Assembly: GCA_964403075.1 (NCBI GenBank)
Contig: CAYOEV010000015.1
Coordinates: forward strand, 1-54,487
DNA from: CAYOEV01 sp964403075
GTDB lineage: Bacteria; Bacteroidota; Bacteroidia; Cytophagales; Cyclobacteriaceae
DNA length: 54,487 bases
Direction: 5' to 3'
In this document: positions 25,714-33,840 of the stretch, piece by piece
Layout: each line of letters begins with the position of its first letter
How positions within the stretch are numbered: position 1 is the first letter of the stretch
Notes under the pieces: model-generated
What the model saw: only the letters and a program-made list of their open reading frames with translations
The model's database searches: none
Told to the model about the DNA's origin: nothing
Position numbers and translations under genes: made by a program

Positions 25714-26670
25714 TTAGAAGAGCTCCCTCGCGATGCGATAAATGGCATCCGACTTGCCCATGCTGTAAAAGTGAACAACTGGTACATTGGCCGCCATCAA
25801 TTCCTTCGATTGTTGGATGCTCCATTCAATACCTAACTCCTTCACTGCCTCATTGTCACTACATTTCAAGACCTCTTTCTCCAGCGTCTCAGGCACATCG
25901 ATTTTAAAAATGCTGGGCAAAATATTCAGGTGTCGTTTCGTCGCAATGGGCTTTAGTCCGGGAATAATCGGCACCTCGATACCCGCCTCCCGGCAGTCTG
26001 CCACAAATTGAAAAAAGCGCTGATTGTCGAAAAACATTTGCGTAACAATGAATGCTGCGCCCAGATCTACTTTCTTCTTAAGCCACCGAAGGTCCGACTG
26101 GAAGTTGGGTGCCTCGAAATGCTTCTCCGGATAACCTGCCACGCCTATACAAAAATCTGAAGGTATGGCATCTTCCAATTCCTCATCCAGATACTTTCCC
26201 TCATTCATGTGCGCAATCTGCTCCACCAGGTCAACGGCATACATGTTGCCACCCGGTTCAGGCTCAAATCGCGGTTCACTTTTGATCTGGTCTCCCCTGA
26301 GTGCCAGCACATTTTCTATACCGAGAAAATTCAGATCGATCAATGCATTTTCAGTCTCTTCTTTCGTAAATCCACCACAAATGATATGTGGCACCGGATC
26401 TACCTCTCGGTAATGATTTTTCAGGGCCGCACAAATACCAACTGTTCCTGGCCTTTTCCGAATGGTTTGTCTTTCCAGTAACCCATTTTGACGTTTTTTG
26501 TAGACATACTCCTCCCGGTGGTAGGTGACGTCAATAAATGGAGGTTTAAACTCCATGAGTGGGTCTATTTGACTAAAAAGTGTCTGTATACTGTCTCCCT
26601 TTTTGGGGGGTATAATTTCCAGCGAAAAAAGGGTCTGCTTTGCGCCTGATATGTGTTCGGTAATTTTCAT
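25714..26670 (-). CDS. metF: Methylenetetrahydrofolate reductase
   Basis: A 318-residue FAD enzyme reducing 5,10-methylene-THF to 5-methyl-THF, the methyl donor for MetH. Signatures: FSLEIIPPKKGD with the catalytic Glu, PPFIDVTYH, NVLALRGD, AGYPEKH, and FIVTQMFFDNQRFFQF with VPIIPGLKPI. The true start is the ATG giving MKITEHI, which overlaps the metH stop in ATGA; the 10 extra upstream residues in frame are really the metH tail read in another frame. The arrangement metH-metF behind one SAM riboswitch makes sense because the two enzymes act in sequence. Confidence 0.97.
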   Translation of the reverse strand: MKITEHISGAKQTLFSLEIIPPKKGDSIQTLFSQIDPLMEFKPPFIDVTYHREEYVYKKRQNGLLERQTIRKRPGTVGICAALKNHYREVDPVPHIICGGFTKEETENALIDLNFLGIENVLALRGDQIKSEPRFEPEPGGNMYAVDLVEQIAHMNEGKYLDEELEDAIPSDFCIGVAGYPEKHFEAPNFQSDLRWLKKKVDLGAAFIVTQMFFDNQRFFQFVADCREAGIEVPIIPGLKPIATKRHLNILPSIFKIDVPETLEKEVLKCSDNEAVKELGIEWSIQQSKELMAANVPVVHFYSMGKSDAIYRIARELF

Positions 26671-29391
26671 TGTTGATCCATCAAATTGGGCTTCAACCAC
26701 TTANNNNNNNNNNGTCATGGCCGCTTTTGACAGTCCTTTGCGTTGTGCATATAGATTCAGCTGGTCTTTATTGATTTTACCCAGGCCAAAATATTTGGCT
26801 TTCGGATGCATGAAATACCATCCGCTTACAGCCGCCGCGGGGTACATGGCATAAGATTCCGTTAGCACGATGCCAGTTTGGTCTTCGGCCCGCAGCAAGT
26901 CAAATAAATTTCGTTTCTCCGTGTGGTCCGGGCACGCCGGATAACCGGGAGCGGGACGAATGCCTTGATATTTTTCAGCAATTAACCCGTCGCAGTTCAG
27001 TTGCTCGTCAGTGGCATAACCCCACAAGTCGGTACGCACTTTTTGATGCAGCCACTCTGCGAATGCTTCTGCCAGTCTGTCGGCCAACGCCTTGATCATG
27101 ATAGATTGGTAATCATCATGTTGCTTGCTCACCTTATCAAGCACCTGTTCTATACCCTTACCCGCCGTTACGGCAAATCCACCCAGGTAATCCGAATAAC
27201 CGACAGGAGCCACATAGTCAGCCAGGGATAAATTGGGCAAACCAGCGGCCTTCTTATTCTGCTGACGGAGAAAGTGAAAACGCGCTTTTTCCACCGAACG
27301 TGTTTCATCTGTCCAGATGACCACGTCGTCACCATCTGAATTTGCCGGAAACAGACCCACCACACCATTGGCCTGCAACTTGCGACCGACAACGAGCTGG
27401 TGCAATTGTGTCTGGGCGTCCTCAAACAGGCGGGTGGATTCCTCACCTACGACCTCATCCCGTAAGATATCCGGGTATTTACCTTTGAGCATCCAGGTGG
27501 TAAAAAAAGGCGTCCAATCAATGTACGGGATCAATTCCTCCAATGGGAGATTTTCAAATCGCTTGATGCCCGGGTGCCTGGGTGCCTGAAATACGGTGGC
27601 TGACCAATCGATGGCCAACCGATTTTCAAAGGCAGCCTCGTAACTAATCAAGGTTTTAACTGATTTTCGTTCGGCGTACGACGTGGCCAATGCCTCGTAT
27701 TCTTCCTTCACTTCACGGTAAAAGCGCACCCGATCTTTACCAATGAGTTGTGTGGAAACACCCACACTCCTGGACGCATCCGACACATGCACAATCGGAC
27801 CGGTATACTTGGGACATATTTTTACGGCCGTGTGAACACGGGAGGTGGTGGCACCTCCGATGAGCAAGGGAACCTTCAGTCCGCGGCGCTCCATTTCCTC
27901 AGCCACGTAGACCATTTCATCTAATGAGGGGGTAATCAGGCCGCTCAGGCCAATGACATCGGCACCGATTTCCTCGGCTTTATCCAGGATCTTCTCGGCA
28001 GAAACCATGACACCCAGATCTACAATGTCAAAATTGTTGCAAGCCAACACCACACCTACAATGTTTTTGCCAATGTCATGCACATCTCCTTTTACCGTCG
28101 CCAGCAGAATTTTGCCTTTGCTGTGCCCTGAAGACTTTTCTGCCTCAAGATGGGGGGTCAGACAGGCTACTGATTTTTTCATCACCCGGGCGCTCTTTAC
28201 CACTTGCGGCAAAAACATTTTGCCACTCCCAAAAAGATCCCCTACCCGGTTCATGCCATCCATTAAGGGCCCTTCAATTACTTGCAATGGACTATCGTAT
28301 TGCTGGCGCGCCTCCTCCGTGTCTGCTTCAATATAATCTACAATGCCTTTCACAAGCGCATGTTCCAAGCGCATATGCACCGGTTGGTTGCGCCATTCGG
28401 TATCTTCTTTTTTACTCAAGCCCTGCCCCTGAACCTGCTGAGAAAATAGCAATAGCCTTTCTGTGGCATCCGGTCGCCTGTTGAGCAAAACATCCTCTAC
28501 ATGTGCAAGTAGATCGTCAGGGATTTCATCATATACCTGAATCATGCCGGCATTGACAATGCCCATGTCCATACCAGCCTGAATGGCATGGTACAAAAAG
28601 GAAGAATGCATGGCTTCCCTTACCACATTGTTTCCGCGAAAAGAAAATGACACATTGCTTACTCCCCCGCTGACCTTGGCACCTGGAAGATTTTCCTTGA
28701 TCCAGCGGGTGGCCTTGAAAAAGTCCACCGCATAATTGTCATGCGCTTCAATTCCGGTAGCCACAGGGAAAATGTTGGGATCAAAAATGATCTCACTTCC
28801 CGGGAAATGCACTTTTTCTGTGAGTATTTGGTAGCACCGTTCGCATATCTTAATCCTACGCTCATAGGTATCCGCCTGTCCCTGCTCATCAAAAGCCATG
28901 ACAATGACCGCCGCCCCGTACTTGCGTACTTTTTTGGCTTGCGCAATGAAAGCTTCCTCTCCTTCTTTGAGGCTGATGGAATTAACGACACTTTTTCCCT
29001 GCACGCATTGCAGGCCTGCTTCTATGATGTCCCATCTGGAAGAATCAATCATGATGGGAATGCGTGCGATCTCCGGTTCGGATGCAATAAGGTTCAGAAA
29101 CTTGACCATGGCCGCCCGGCCATCCAGCATGCCCTCGTCCATGTTTACGTCCAGTATCTGTGCACCTCCCCTTACCTGATCCAATGCAACCTCCAGCGCC
29201 TGCTCGTACTGCTCTTCTCTTATAAGACTTGCAAACTTTTTTGAACCTGTTACATTCGTACGCTCCCCAATATTCACAAAGTTTGTTTGCTCATCGATAA
29301 TGAGTGGTTCGAGGCCACTCAAAACCAATTGGTCAGCAAATGCCCCACTCTTTTTACTGGAAGCGGCCTCAATCAATGATGGATGGTTCAT
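26667..29391 (-). CDS. metH: Methionine synthase, cobalamin-dependent, C-terminal half
   Basis: The part of MetH carrying the folate-binding domain (NIGERTNVTGSKKF; about 40-300), the cobalamin cap and Rossmann domains (about 320-640), and the AdoMet activation domain (about 650-900). The cobalamin ligand His is in GDVHDIGKNIVG, and the AdoMet motif in RPAPGYPACPDHTEK. The first domain (homocysteine binding) is a separate gene upstream that overlaps by 23 bases. I start at MNHPSLIEAA. The 10-N gap shifts the frame and creates a false stop at 26701. Without the Ns the C-terminus reads AAMTKWLKPNLMDQQ and stops at 26667, overlapping metF by 4 bases. Confidence 0.93.
26704..26713. other. Assembly gap (10 N) inside metH
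   Basis: Ten undetermined bases lie within the last codons of metH. Frame analysis says the true insert length is a multiple of three, and zero bases gives a natural C-terminus. The run is probably a placeholder at a contig join rather than ten real bases. Confidence 0.9.
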
Positions 29392-30397
29392 GGCTGATTT
29401 TTTTATAATCAAAAAGTCTGGGAGTATAGGTGCTTACCAATTCTGCTATCTTTTTGATGTGCTCCGGACCCGTACCACAACATCCACCGAGTATGTTCAC
29501 ATAGCCGGCCTCCAGATAGGTGTGTAATTCCTTGGCCATTTGATCGGGACTTTGCTCGTACTCCCCAAACTCGTTGGGTAAGCCGGCATTGGGGTGGGCA
29601 CTTACGGCACAGCTGCTTTTTTCTGCCAGGATCTTTAAATAAGGACGAAGCTGCTCGGCCCCCAGTGCACAATTCAAGCCAACACTCAGCAACTCCACAT
29701 GGCCAATCGATGCCAGAAAGGCTTCGGTGGTTTGTCCCGACAACGTACGTCCGGATGCATCCGTGATGGTGCCGGAAACCATGACCGGTATACGCACCTG
29801 CTTCTCTTCCATGTATGCCTGTATGGCAAACAATGCGGCTTTCGCATTAAGTGTATCAAAAACCGTCTCTACCAGCAATAAATCCACTCCTCCGTCCAAT
29901 AATCCTTCGACTTGCTCCCGATAGGCAGCCTTTAGCTGATTAAAAGATACCGCCCGGTAGCCCGGATCATTCACGTCAGGCGATAAGGAGGCCGTCCGGT
30001 TTGTCGGACCCATGGCGCCCGCCACCCACCTGGGCCGCTCAGGGGTCTTCAAGAGCTGTTCATCTGCCGCCTGTCGGGCCAGTAAGGCAGACTGTTTATT
30101 CATCCGGTACACCCAGTTTTCCAGGCCATAATCTTCCTGAGCAATAGACGTACTGGAAAAAGTATTGGTTTCGACAATGTCGGCGCCTGATTCAAAGTAT
30201 CTGCGATGAATATCTAAGATCAGATTAGGTCTGGTGATGGACAACAGATCATTATTACCCTTAAGTGATCGGTCGTGCGTCTGCAATTCGTCATTACGGA
30301 AGTCAGCCTCCGCCAATGCATGCCGCTGAATCATGGTACCCATGGCCCCATCCAGCACCAAAATTCTTTCTTTTAGAAAATCTCGAATATCTGGCAT
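29369..30397 (-). CDS. metH: Methionine synthase, homocysteine S-methyltransferase domain
   Basis: A 342-residue stand-alone homocysteine-binding domain of MetH. It forms the first barrel: ILVLDGAMGTMIQ, GADIVETNTFSSTS, and the zinc-binding Cys residues in LNCALG and GGCCGTGPEH. It must work with the cobalamin half encoded just downstream, whose start overlaps its 3' end by 23 bases, so the two chains are made in a coupled way. Splitting of MetH at this point is known in Bacteroidota. It is the first gene after the SAM riboswitch; about 43 bases separate the riboswitch from the ATG, which follows AGAAGGAACAG, a modest ribosome-binding site. Confidence 0.95.
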   Translation of the reverse strand: MPDIRDFLKERILVLDGAMGTMIQRHALAEADFRNDELQTHDRSLKGNNDLLSITRPNLILDIHRRYFESGADIVETNTFSSTSIAQEDYGLENWVYRMNKQSALLARQAADEQLLKTPERPRWVAGAMGPTNRTASLSPDVNDPGYRAVSFNQLKAAYREQVEGLLDGGVDLLLVETVFDTLNAKAALFAIQAYMEEKQVRIPVMVSGTITDASGRTLSGQTTEAFLASIGHVELLSVGLNCALGAEQLRPYLKILAEKSSCAVSAHPNAGLPNEFGEYEQSPDQMAKELHTYLEAGYVNILGGCCGTGPEHIKKIAELVSTYTPRLFDYKKISHEPSIID

Positions 30398-30440
30398 CTC
30401 TGTTCCTTCTTTTACCTATCAGAGAAATACCTAACGGATA

Positions 30441-30549
30441 CTCATCTGCGTCGTCAGCGACGACATGGGAATTGGCACCGAAACCTGCGAGAAGGCAGAC
30501 AGGTTGCCAAGACGTCAAAGGGCCCTATCCCTCGGTCTTTCTTGATAAG
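30441..30549 (-). promoter_or_regulatory. SAM-I riboswitch (S-box)
   Basis: Read on the minus strand, this 109-base element matches the S-box core. P1 is CTTATC pairing with GATGAG at the end. It contains AAGA, GAGGGA, GGGCCC and GACGTC, then GGCAACC (the pseudoknot and J3/4 region), and CGGTGCCAATTCC. A P4 hairpin (GTCGTCGCTGACGAC) is visible before the closing strand. It binds S-adenosylmethionine and should shut off metH/metF when SAM is high. No run of U follows a terminator hairpin, so control may act on translation start rather than on transcription. Confidence 0.93.
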
Positions 30550-30554
30550 TGGTG

Positions 30555-30586
30555 CAAGATTAAGTGACAATTACGAGAAAGCGAAA
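30555..30586 (-). promoter_or_regulatory. Candidate promoter for the SAM-riboswitch metH-metF unit
   Basis: On the minus strand TAATCTTG (30562-30555) is one mismatch from TAnnTTTG, and TTTC (30586-30583) is one mismatch from TTTG, with 20 bases between. The expected start would fall a few bases before the riboswitch P1 helix. The stretch 30587-30804 upstream holds no gene or motif I can support. Confidence 0.4.
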
Positions 30587-30804
30587 TGTAGCAGAAAGAA
30601 TTGGTCGGGACTTAAGGTCTGCAATGAGGGTGGGAGCAGTAACCAACTGCGACGGATTTACGATTAAACCCACAACATTGGTACGTTTTTAATGATTGGA
30701 ATCGTTTGAAAAAGAAAGTAGCATTGTGGCTGGTGGCCATTCCACGTCTGCTTTATCACTCAGGATTTTAATAGCAACAAACTCTGAGTGGCTACCTATG
30801 ACCT

Positions 30805-31713
30805 TTAAGCAGGTAATTCCTGTTCTTCCAACAGCGCGTCACGCACTTGCTCCATCAACCACCTAGGCGTGCTGGTTGCCCCGCAGATGCCTACCGTGTC
30901 GCCCGGTTTGAACCAATCCAGGTTAATCTCCTTTTCGCTTTCAATAAAGTAACTCCTGGGATTGTATTGCAAGCACACCTGGTGCAAGGCTTTGCCATTC
31001 GAGCTTTTCCTGCCAGCCACAAACAAGATCACATCATGTGACTGCGAAAATTGTTCCATCTGTGGCTCCCGGTTAGATACCTGGCGACAGATGCTGTCGT
31101 TCGCGTTAAAATCTTCTTCCAGCAAAGTGCCTTTGGCTGCTTTCACCCGCTCTTCAATCAGTTCCTTCATGTGGTAGAAACCTTTTGTGCTTTTAGTGGT
31201 CTGGCTGTATAAAATCACCGGTTTGTTGAAGTCAATCTGGGCAAGATCTTTTTCCTCCATTACGATGATCGCCTCATCATGTGTCTGTCCGGATAACCCA
31301 ATGACTTCGGCATGGCCCTCTTTTCCATATATGACGATCTGCCCACCTTTTTGACGCGCCATTTCATAGGAATTTCTAATTCTATTTTGCAGCTTCAATA
31401 CTACAGGACAGGAGGCATCCACCAACTCAATATTATTTTCTATGGCTATTTGATAAGTCTCCGGGGGCTCCCCATGAGCCCGGATAAGCACCTTACAATC
31501 GTGAAGATCCTTAAGCTGGTTCCGATCGATGGTCACCAGACCTTTCGCTTTCAACCGCTCCACCTCCATTGCATTATGAACGATGTCGCCGAGGCAATAC
31601 AACGTTTCTTCCTGGTTCATTTCGTCTTCAGCCATCTGGATGGCAAACTCTACGCCAAAGCAGTAGCCGGATTTATCGTCTATTTCAACCTGCTTGAATG
31701 ATTTCTTTTGCAT
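30805..31713 (-). CDS. ispH: 4-hydroxy-3-methylbut-2-enyl diphosphate reductase
   Basis: The last step of the MEP isoprenoid pathway, making IPP and DMAPP. Three Cys that bind the Fe-S cluster are visible: SGYCFGVEFA, DASCPVV and NDSICRQVSNRE. IRAHGEPP holds the active-site His and VHNAMEVERL the other substrate His. I start at MQKKSFKQVEI, giving 302 residues; a 10-residue upstream extension is really the frame-shifted tail of cmk. It follows cmk closely, and the repaired cmk frame would overlap it by 29 bases. Because this lineage then uses the MEP route, the HMG-CoA lyase upstream belongs to degradation, not to the mevalonate pathway. Confidence 0.96.
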   Translation of the reverse strand: MQKKSFKQVEIDDKSGYCFGVEFAIQMAEDEMNQEETLYCLGDIVHNAMEVERLKAKGLVTIDRNQLKDLHDCKVLIRAHGEPPETYQIAIENNIELVDASCPVVLKLQNRIRNSYEMARQKGGQIVIYGKEGHAEVIGLSGQTHDEAIIVMEEKDLAQIDFNKPVILYSQTTKSTKGFYHMKELIEERVKAAKGTLLEEDFNANDSICRQVSNREPQMEQFSQSHDVILFVAGRKSSNGKALHQVCLQYNPRSYFIESEKEINLDWFKPGDTVGICGATSTPRWLMEQVRDALLEEQELPA

Positions 31714-31739
31714 GGCACACAATTTCGTGAATTTGTTCG

Positions 31740-32363
31740 TCAATGGTAAAAATTTGAAGTATCTAATTCTACCGCATCTTCGGCCTTCATCAGCGGACTG
31801 TCTGCACGGCTGGAATCAATGCGGTCTCTGCGTTTTAAATTGTCTAACACTTGTGTTAATGTCGAATCAATTCTCCTTTCTTTAAGTTCCAGTAACCTAC
31901 GCTCGGCACGTATGTCCAGAGAGGCCCGCATAAAGACCTTGAGTTCGGCGTCCGGAAATACAACAGTTCCAATGTCGCGTCCGTCCATCACCACGCCTTT
32001 TTCTTTTCCCAACATTTGCTGTTGGCTCACCAACTGACGCCTAACCGCAGAAATCGAAGCAACGTCACTTACCTTTCTGGAAACTTCCATGGAGCGTATA
32101 TCCGGCTCTACAATGGTTCCATTCATGGCAATCTGATAACCCTGACTGGTCATTTCAAAAGAGAGTTGGATCTCTTCCAGGGCTTGAGCCACCTGCAATT
32201 CATCTTTCAGATCAACGCTGTGCAACAAGAAAAATCTAGTCACAGCCCGGTACATGGCTCCGCTGTCCAAATAGATATAATTCAACTCTTTCGCTACACC
32301 TCTGGCAGTGGTCGATTTACCGCAGCCTGAAAATCCATCAATGGCAATGATGATTTTTTTCAA
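31740..32363 (-). CDS. cmk: Cytidylate kinase with a frameshifted C-terminus
   Basis: CMP/dCMP kinase: P-loop GFSGCGKSTTARG, YLDSGAMYRAVTRFF, the insert region with VSDVASISAVRRQLV, and MDGRDIGTVVFPDAELKVF with RRLLELKERR as the lid. The frame stops early at DTSNFYH. Deleting one base from the five-A run at 31748-31752 restores DTSNFTIDEQIHEIVCHAK and a stop at 31685, giving a normal length of about 225 residues. So this is either a sequence error or a fresh mutation; cmk loss would be harmful. The start codon is TTG (32363-32361), the family N-terminus KKIIIAIDG following directly. Confidence 0.93.
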   Translation of the reverse strand: MKKIIIAIDGFSGCGKSTTARGVAKELNYIYLDSGAMYRAVTRFFLLHSVDLKDELQVAQALEEIQLSFEMTSQGYQIAMNGTIVEPDIRSMEVSRKVSDVASISAVRRQLVSQQQMLGKEKGVVMDGRDIGTVVFPDAELKVFMRASLDIRAERRLLELKERRIDSTLTQVLDNLKRRDRIDSSRADSPLMKAEDAVELDTSNFYH

Positions 32364-32364
32364 A

Positions 32365-32511
32365 TCAGCAATCTTTTATCGGACACGGAATTGGCTTACC
32401 TTTTTTGATCTGCTTGCCATTGCGCTGCCGGGAAGGTCCGCGTCTGCACCCGTCGGAGACCAATGAAAGCACCAGTATGGAACAGATAAAAAACCATTTA
32501 CTCCACCTCAT
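32365..32511 (-). CDS. Small lipoprotein-like peptide, unknown function
   Basis: A 48-residue frame with an N-terminal hydrophobic signal (MRWSKWFFICSILVLSLV), a possible lipobox SDGC, and a short, very basic tail rich in Arg and Lys ending PCPIKDC. Its ATG overlaps the fabD TGA in ATGA (32511-32508), and its stop lies one base before the cmk TTG. That packing suggests a real gene, but I know no family. A longer frame upstream overlaps fabD and is not credible. Confidence 0.55.
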   Translation of the reverse strand: MRWSKWFFICSILVLSLVSDGCRRGPSRQRNGKQIKKGKPIPCPIKDC

Positions 32512-33383
32512 GACCGTCCACTTACCTCCATCTGTCGATCCACTTTTTTTACCAACCCCTGCAACACCTTTCCAGGGCCGCATTCTATAAATTCTCTGGC
32601 TCCATCCGCGATCATGTTTTGCACCGTCTGCGTCCATCGTACCGGCGACGTCAACTGACCGACCAGGTTGGTTTTTATATCAATGACATCCGTGTAACCC
32701 TTGGCATCAACATTTTGATATACCGGGCAGGTAGGCGTATGAAATTTTGTCTGTTCTATGGCATCGGCCAACTGCTGACGTGCCGGTTCCATTAAGGGAG
32801 AGTGGAAAGCCCCCCCTACCGGCAATAAAAGGGCTCTCTTGGCACCTGCTTTCTTCATTGCTTCACAGGCAGCCTCTACCGCCGGTACTTCTCCGGATAT
32901 CACCAGCTGACCGGGGCAGTTGTAATTGGCAGCCACCACCACCCCAGGTGTACCTGCACATATCTGCTCCACCACCGCATCCGCTAAGCCCAAAACTGCT
33001 GCCATGGTTGATGGCTGCCTTTCACAGGCTTTTTGCATCGCCTGAGCCCGTTGACTTACCAGGCTTACCCCATCTTCGAAACTCAGCGTACCATTGGCCA
33101 CAAGGGCCGAGAACTCTCCTAGAGAATGACCAGCAACCAAATCTGGACGGAAATCGGGAGCGGTTAAAGCGGCAACAACGCTGTGTAAAAATATGGCCGG
33201 TTGGGTGACGTTGGTTTGCTTGAGTGTCTCTTCCGTGCCTTCAAACATGATGGATTGAAGATCGAAGCCCAGCATTTCATTGGCCTTGGCGAAATAGTCC
33301 CTGGCTTCCTGGGAAGCGTTGTATAGCTCTTGTCCCATACCCGGGTACTGTGCTCCCTGACCTGGAAATACGTATGCCTTCAT
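32508..33383 (-). CDS. fabD: Malonyl-CoA:ACP transacylase
   Basis: A 291-residue enzyme that loads malonate onto acyl carrier protein for fatty acid synthesis. Signatures: YVFPGQGAQYPGMG at the N-terminus, the nucleophile Ser in AGHSLGEFSAL, the Arg in VSQRAQAMQ, and the catalytic His in GGAFHSPLMEPA. Length is slightly under the common 300-315 but complete to the C-terminal GPGKVLQGLVKK. It heads the unit with the small lipoprotein, cmk and ispH; the other fab genes are not in this window. A consensus -7 element lies just upstream. Confidence 0.97.
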   Translation of the reverse strand: MKAYVFPGQGAQYPGMGQELYNASQEARDYFAKANEMLGFDLQSIMFEGTEETLKQTNVTQPAIFLHSVVAALTAPDFRPDLVAGHSLGEFSALVANGTLSFEDGVSLVSQRAQAMQKACERQPSTMAAVLGLADAVVEQICAGTPGVVVAANYNCPGQLVISGEVPAVEAACEAMKKAGAKRALLLPVGGAFHSPLMEPARQQLADAIEQTKFHTPTCPVYQNVDAKGYTDVIDIKTNLVGQLTSPVRWTQTVQNMIADGAREFIECGPGKVLQGLVKKVDRQMEVSGRS

Positions 33384-33401
33384 GCGCGCGTGTTAAGTCA
33401 G

Positions 33402-33409
33402 CAAAAGTA
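33402..33409 (-). promoter_or_regulatory. Candidate -7 element of the fabD promoter
   Basis: TACTTTTG on the minus strand exactly matches TAnnTTTG. The expected start would be about 33394, leaving a leader of only some ten bases before the fabD ATG. The -33 position (near 33430) reads GTTC, a weak match. Confidence 0.45.
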
Positions 33410-33417
33410 AGCAAGTG

Positions 33418-33840
33418 CTAGGAATCGGCGAACTTTGCCGTGATTTCAGGAGTGGGCATGCGGCAGGCTTCACGCTTACCAAACCAGCGGTACCGATTAC
33501 GGGCTATCCAATCGTATACCACGTCTCGTATAACTGCAGGCACAATGATAAAGCCATACAACAGTGGCCATGCCCCTCCCAGTTGTCTGGCAATTTCCAA
33601 TGCCGCCCGGCTACGGCGATACACACGTTCCGGGGTGTAAAGAACAATACTTTCAAGCTTTTCCGGGTCTATCCCATGCGCAGGTAGCAGTACCCCTGCC
33701 AGATCTGATTGCAGGGCAGCCAGCTTGAAGTAGTTGCGCTTGTCCCAGTCAATGATGAAATTGACCGAAACATTGCACAAGTTGCAAACGCCATCGAAAA
33801 AAATTATTTTCTCTTGAGCTATCTCAGTAGTTGAAGCCAT
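33418..33840 (-). CDS. DCC family thiol-disulfide oxidoreductase (DUF393)
   Basis: A 140-residue thioredoxin-like protein named for its D-x-x-C-x-x-C motif, here FFDGVCNLCNVSVNFI. After it come the usual FKLAALQS and SIVLYTPERVYRRSRAAL lines and the C-terminal YRWFGKREACRMP. The family probably acts as a disulfide reductase, but substrates are unknown. There is no signal peptide, so it is cytosolic or membrane-associated through the hydrophobic stretch WPLLYGFIIVPAVIRDVVYDW. Its start overlaps the 3' end of the T9SS cargo gene by 22 bases. Confidence 0.9.
   Translation of the reverse strand: MASTTEIAQEKIIFFDGVCNLCNVSVNFIIDWDKRNYFKLAALQSDLAGVLLPAHGIDPEKLESIVLYTPERVYRRSRAALEIARQLGGAWPLLYGFIIVPAVIRDVVYDWIARNRYRWFGKREACRMPTPEITAKFADS

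Noticed and set aside
26701..26703. Apparent metH stop codon just after the N run
   Set aside because: It is only in frame because the gap is drawn as 10 bases; the natural tail and stop lie at 26667.
28741..29244. 167-codon frame antisense to metH
   Set aside because: It lies wholly inside the folate-binding domain of metH and has no homology I recognise.
32512..32637. Upstream extension of the small lipoprotein frame
   Set aside because: It lies inside fabD, lacks a signal at that start, and the internal ATG overlapping the fabD stop fits far better.
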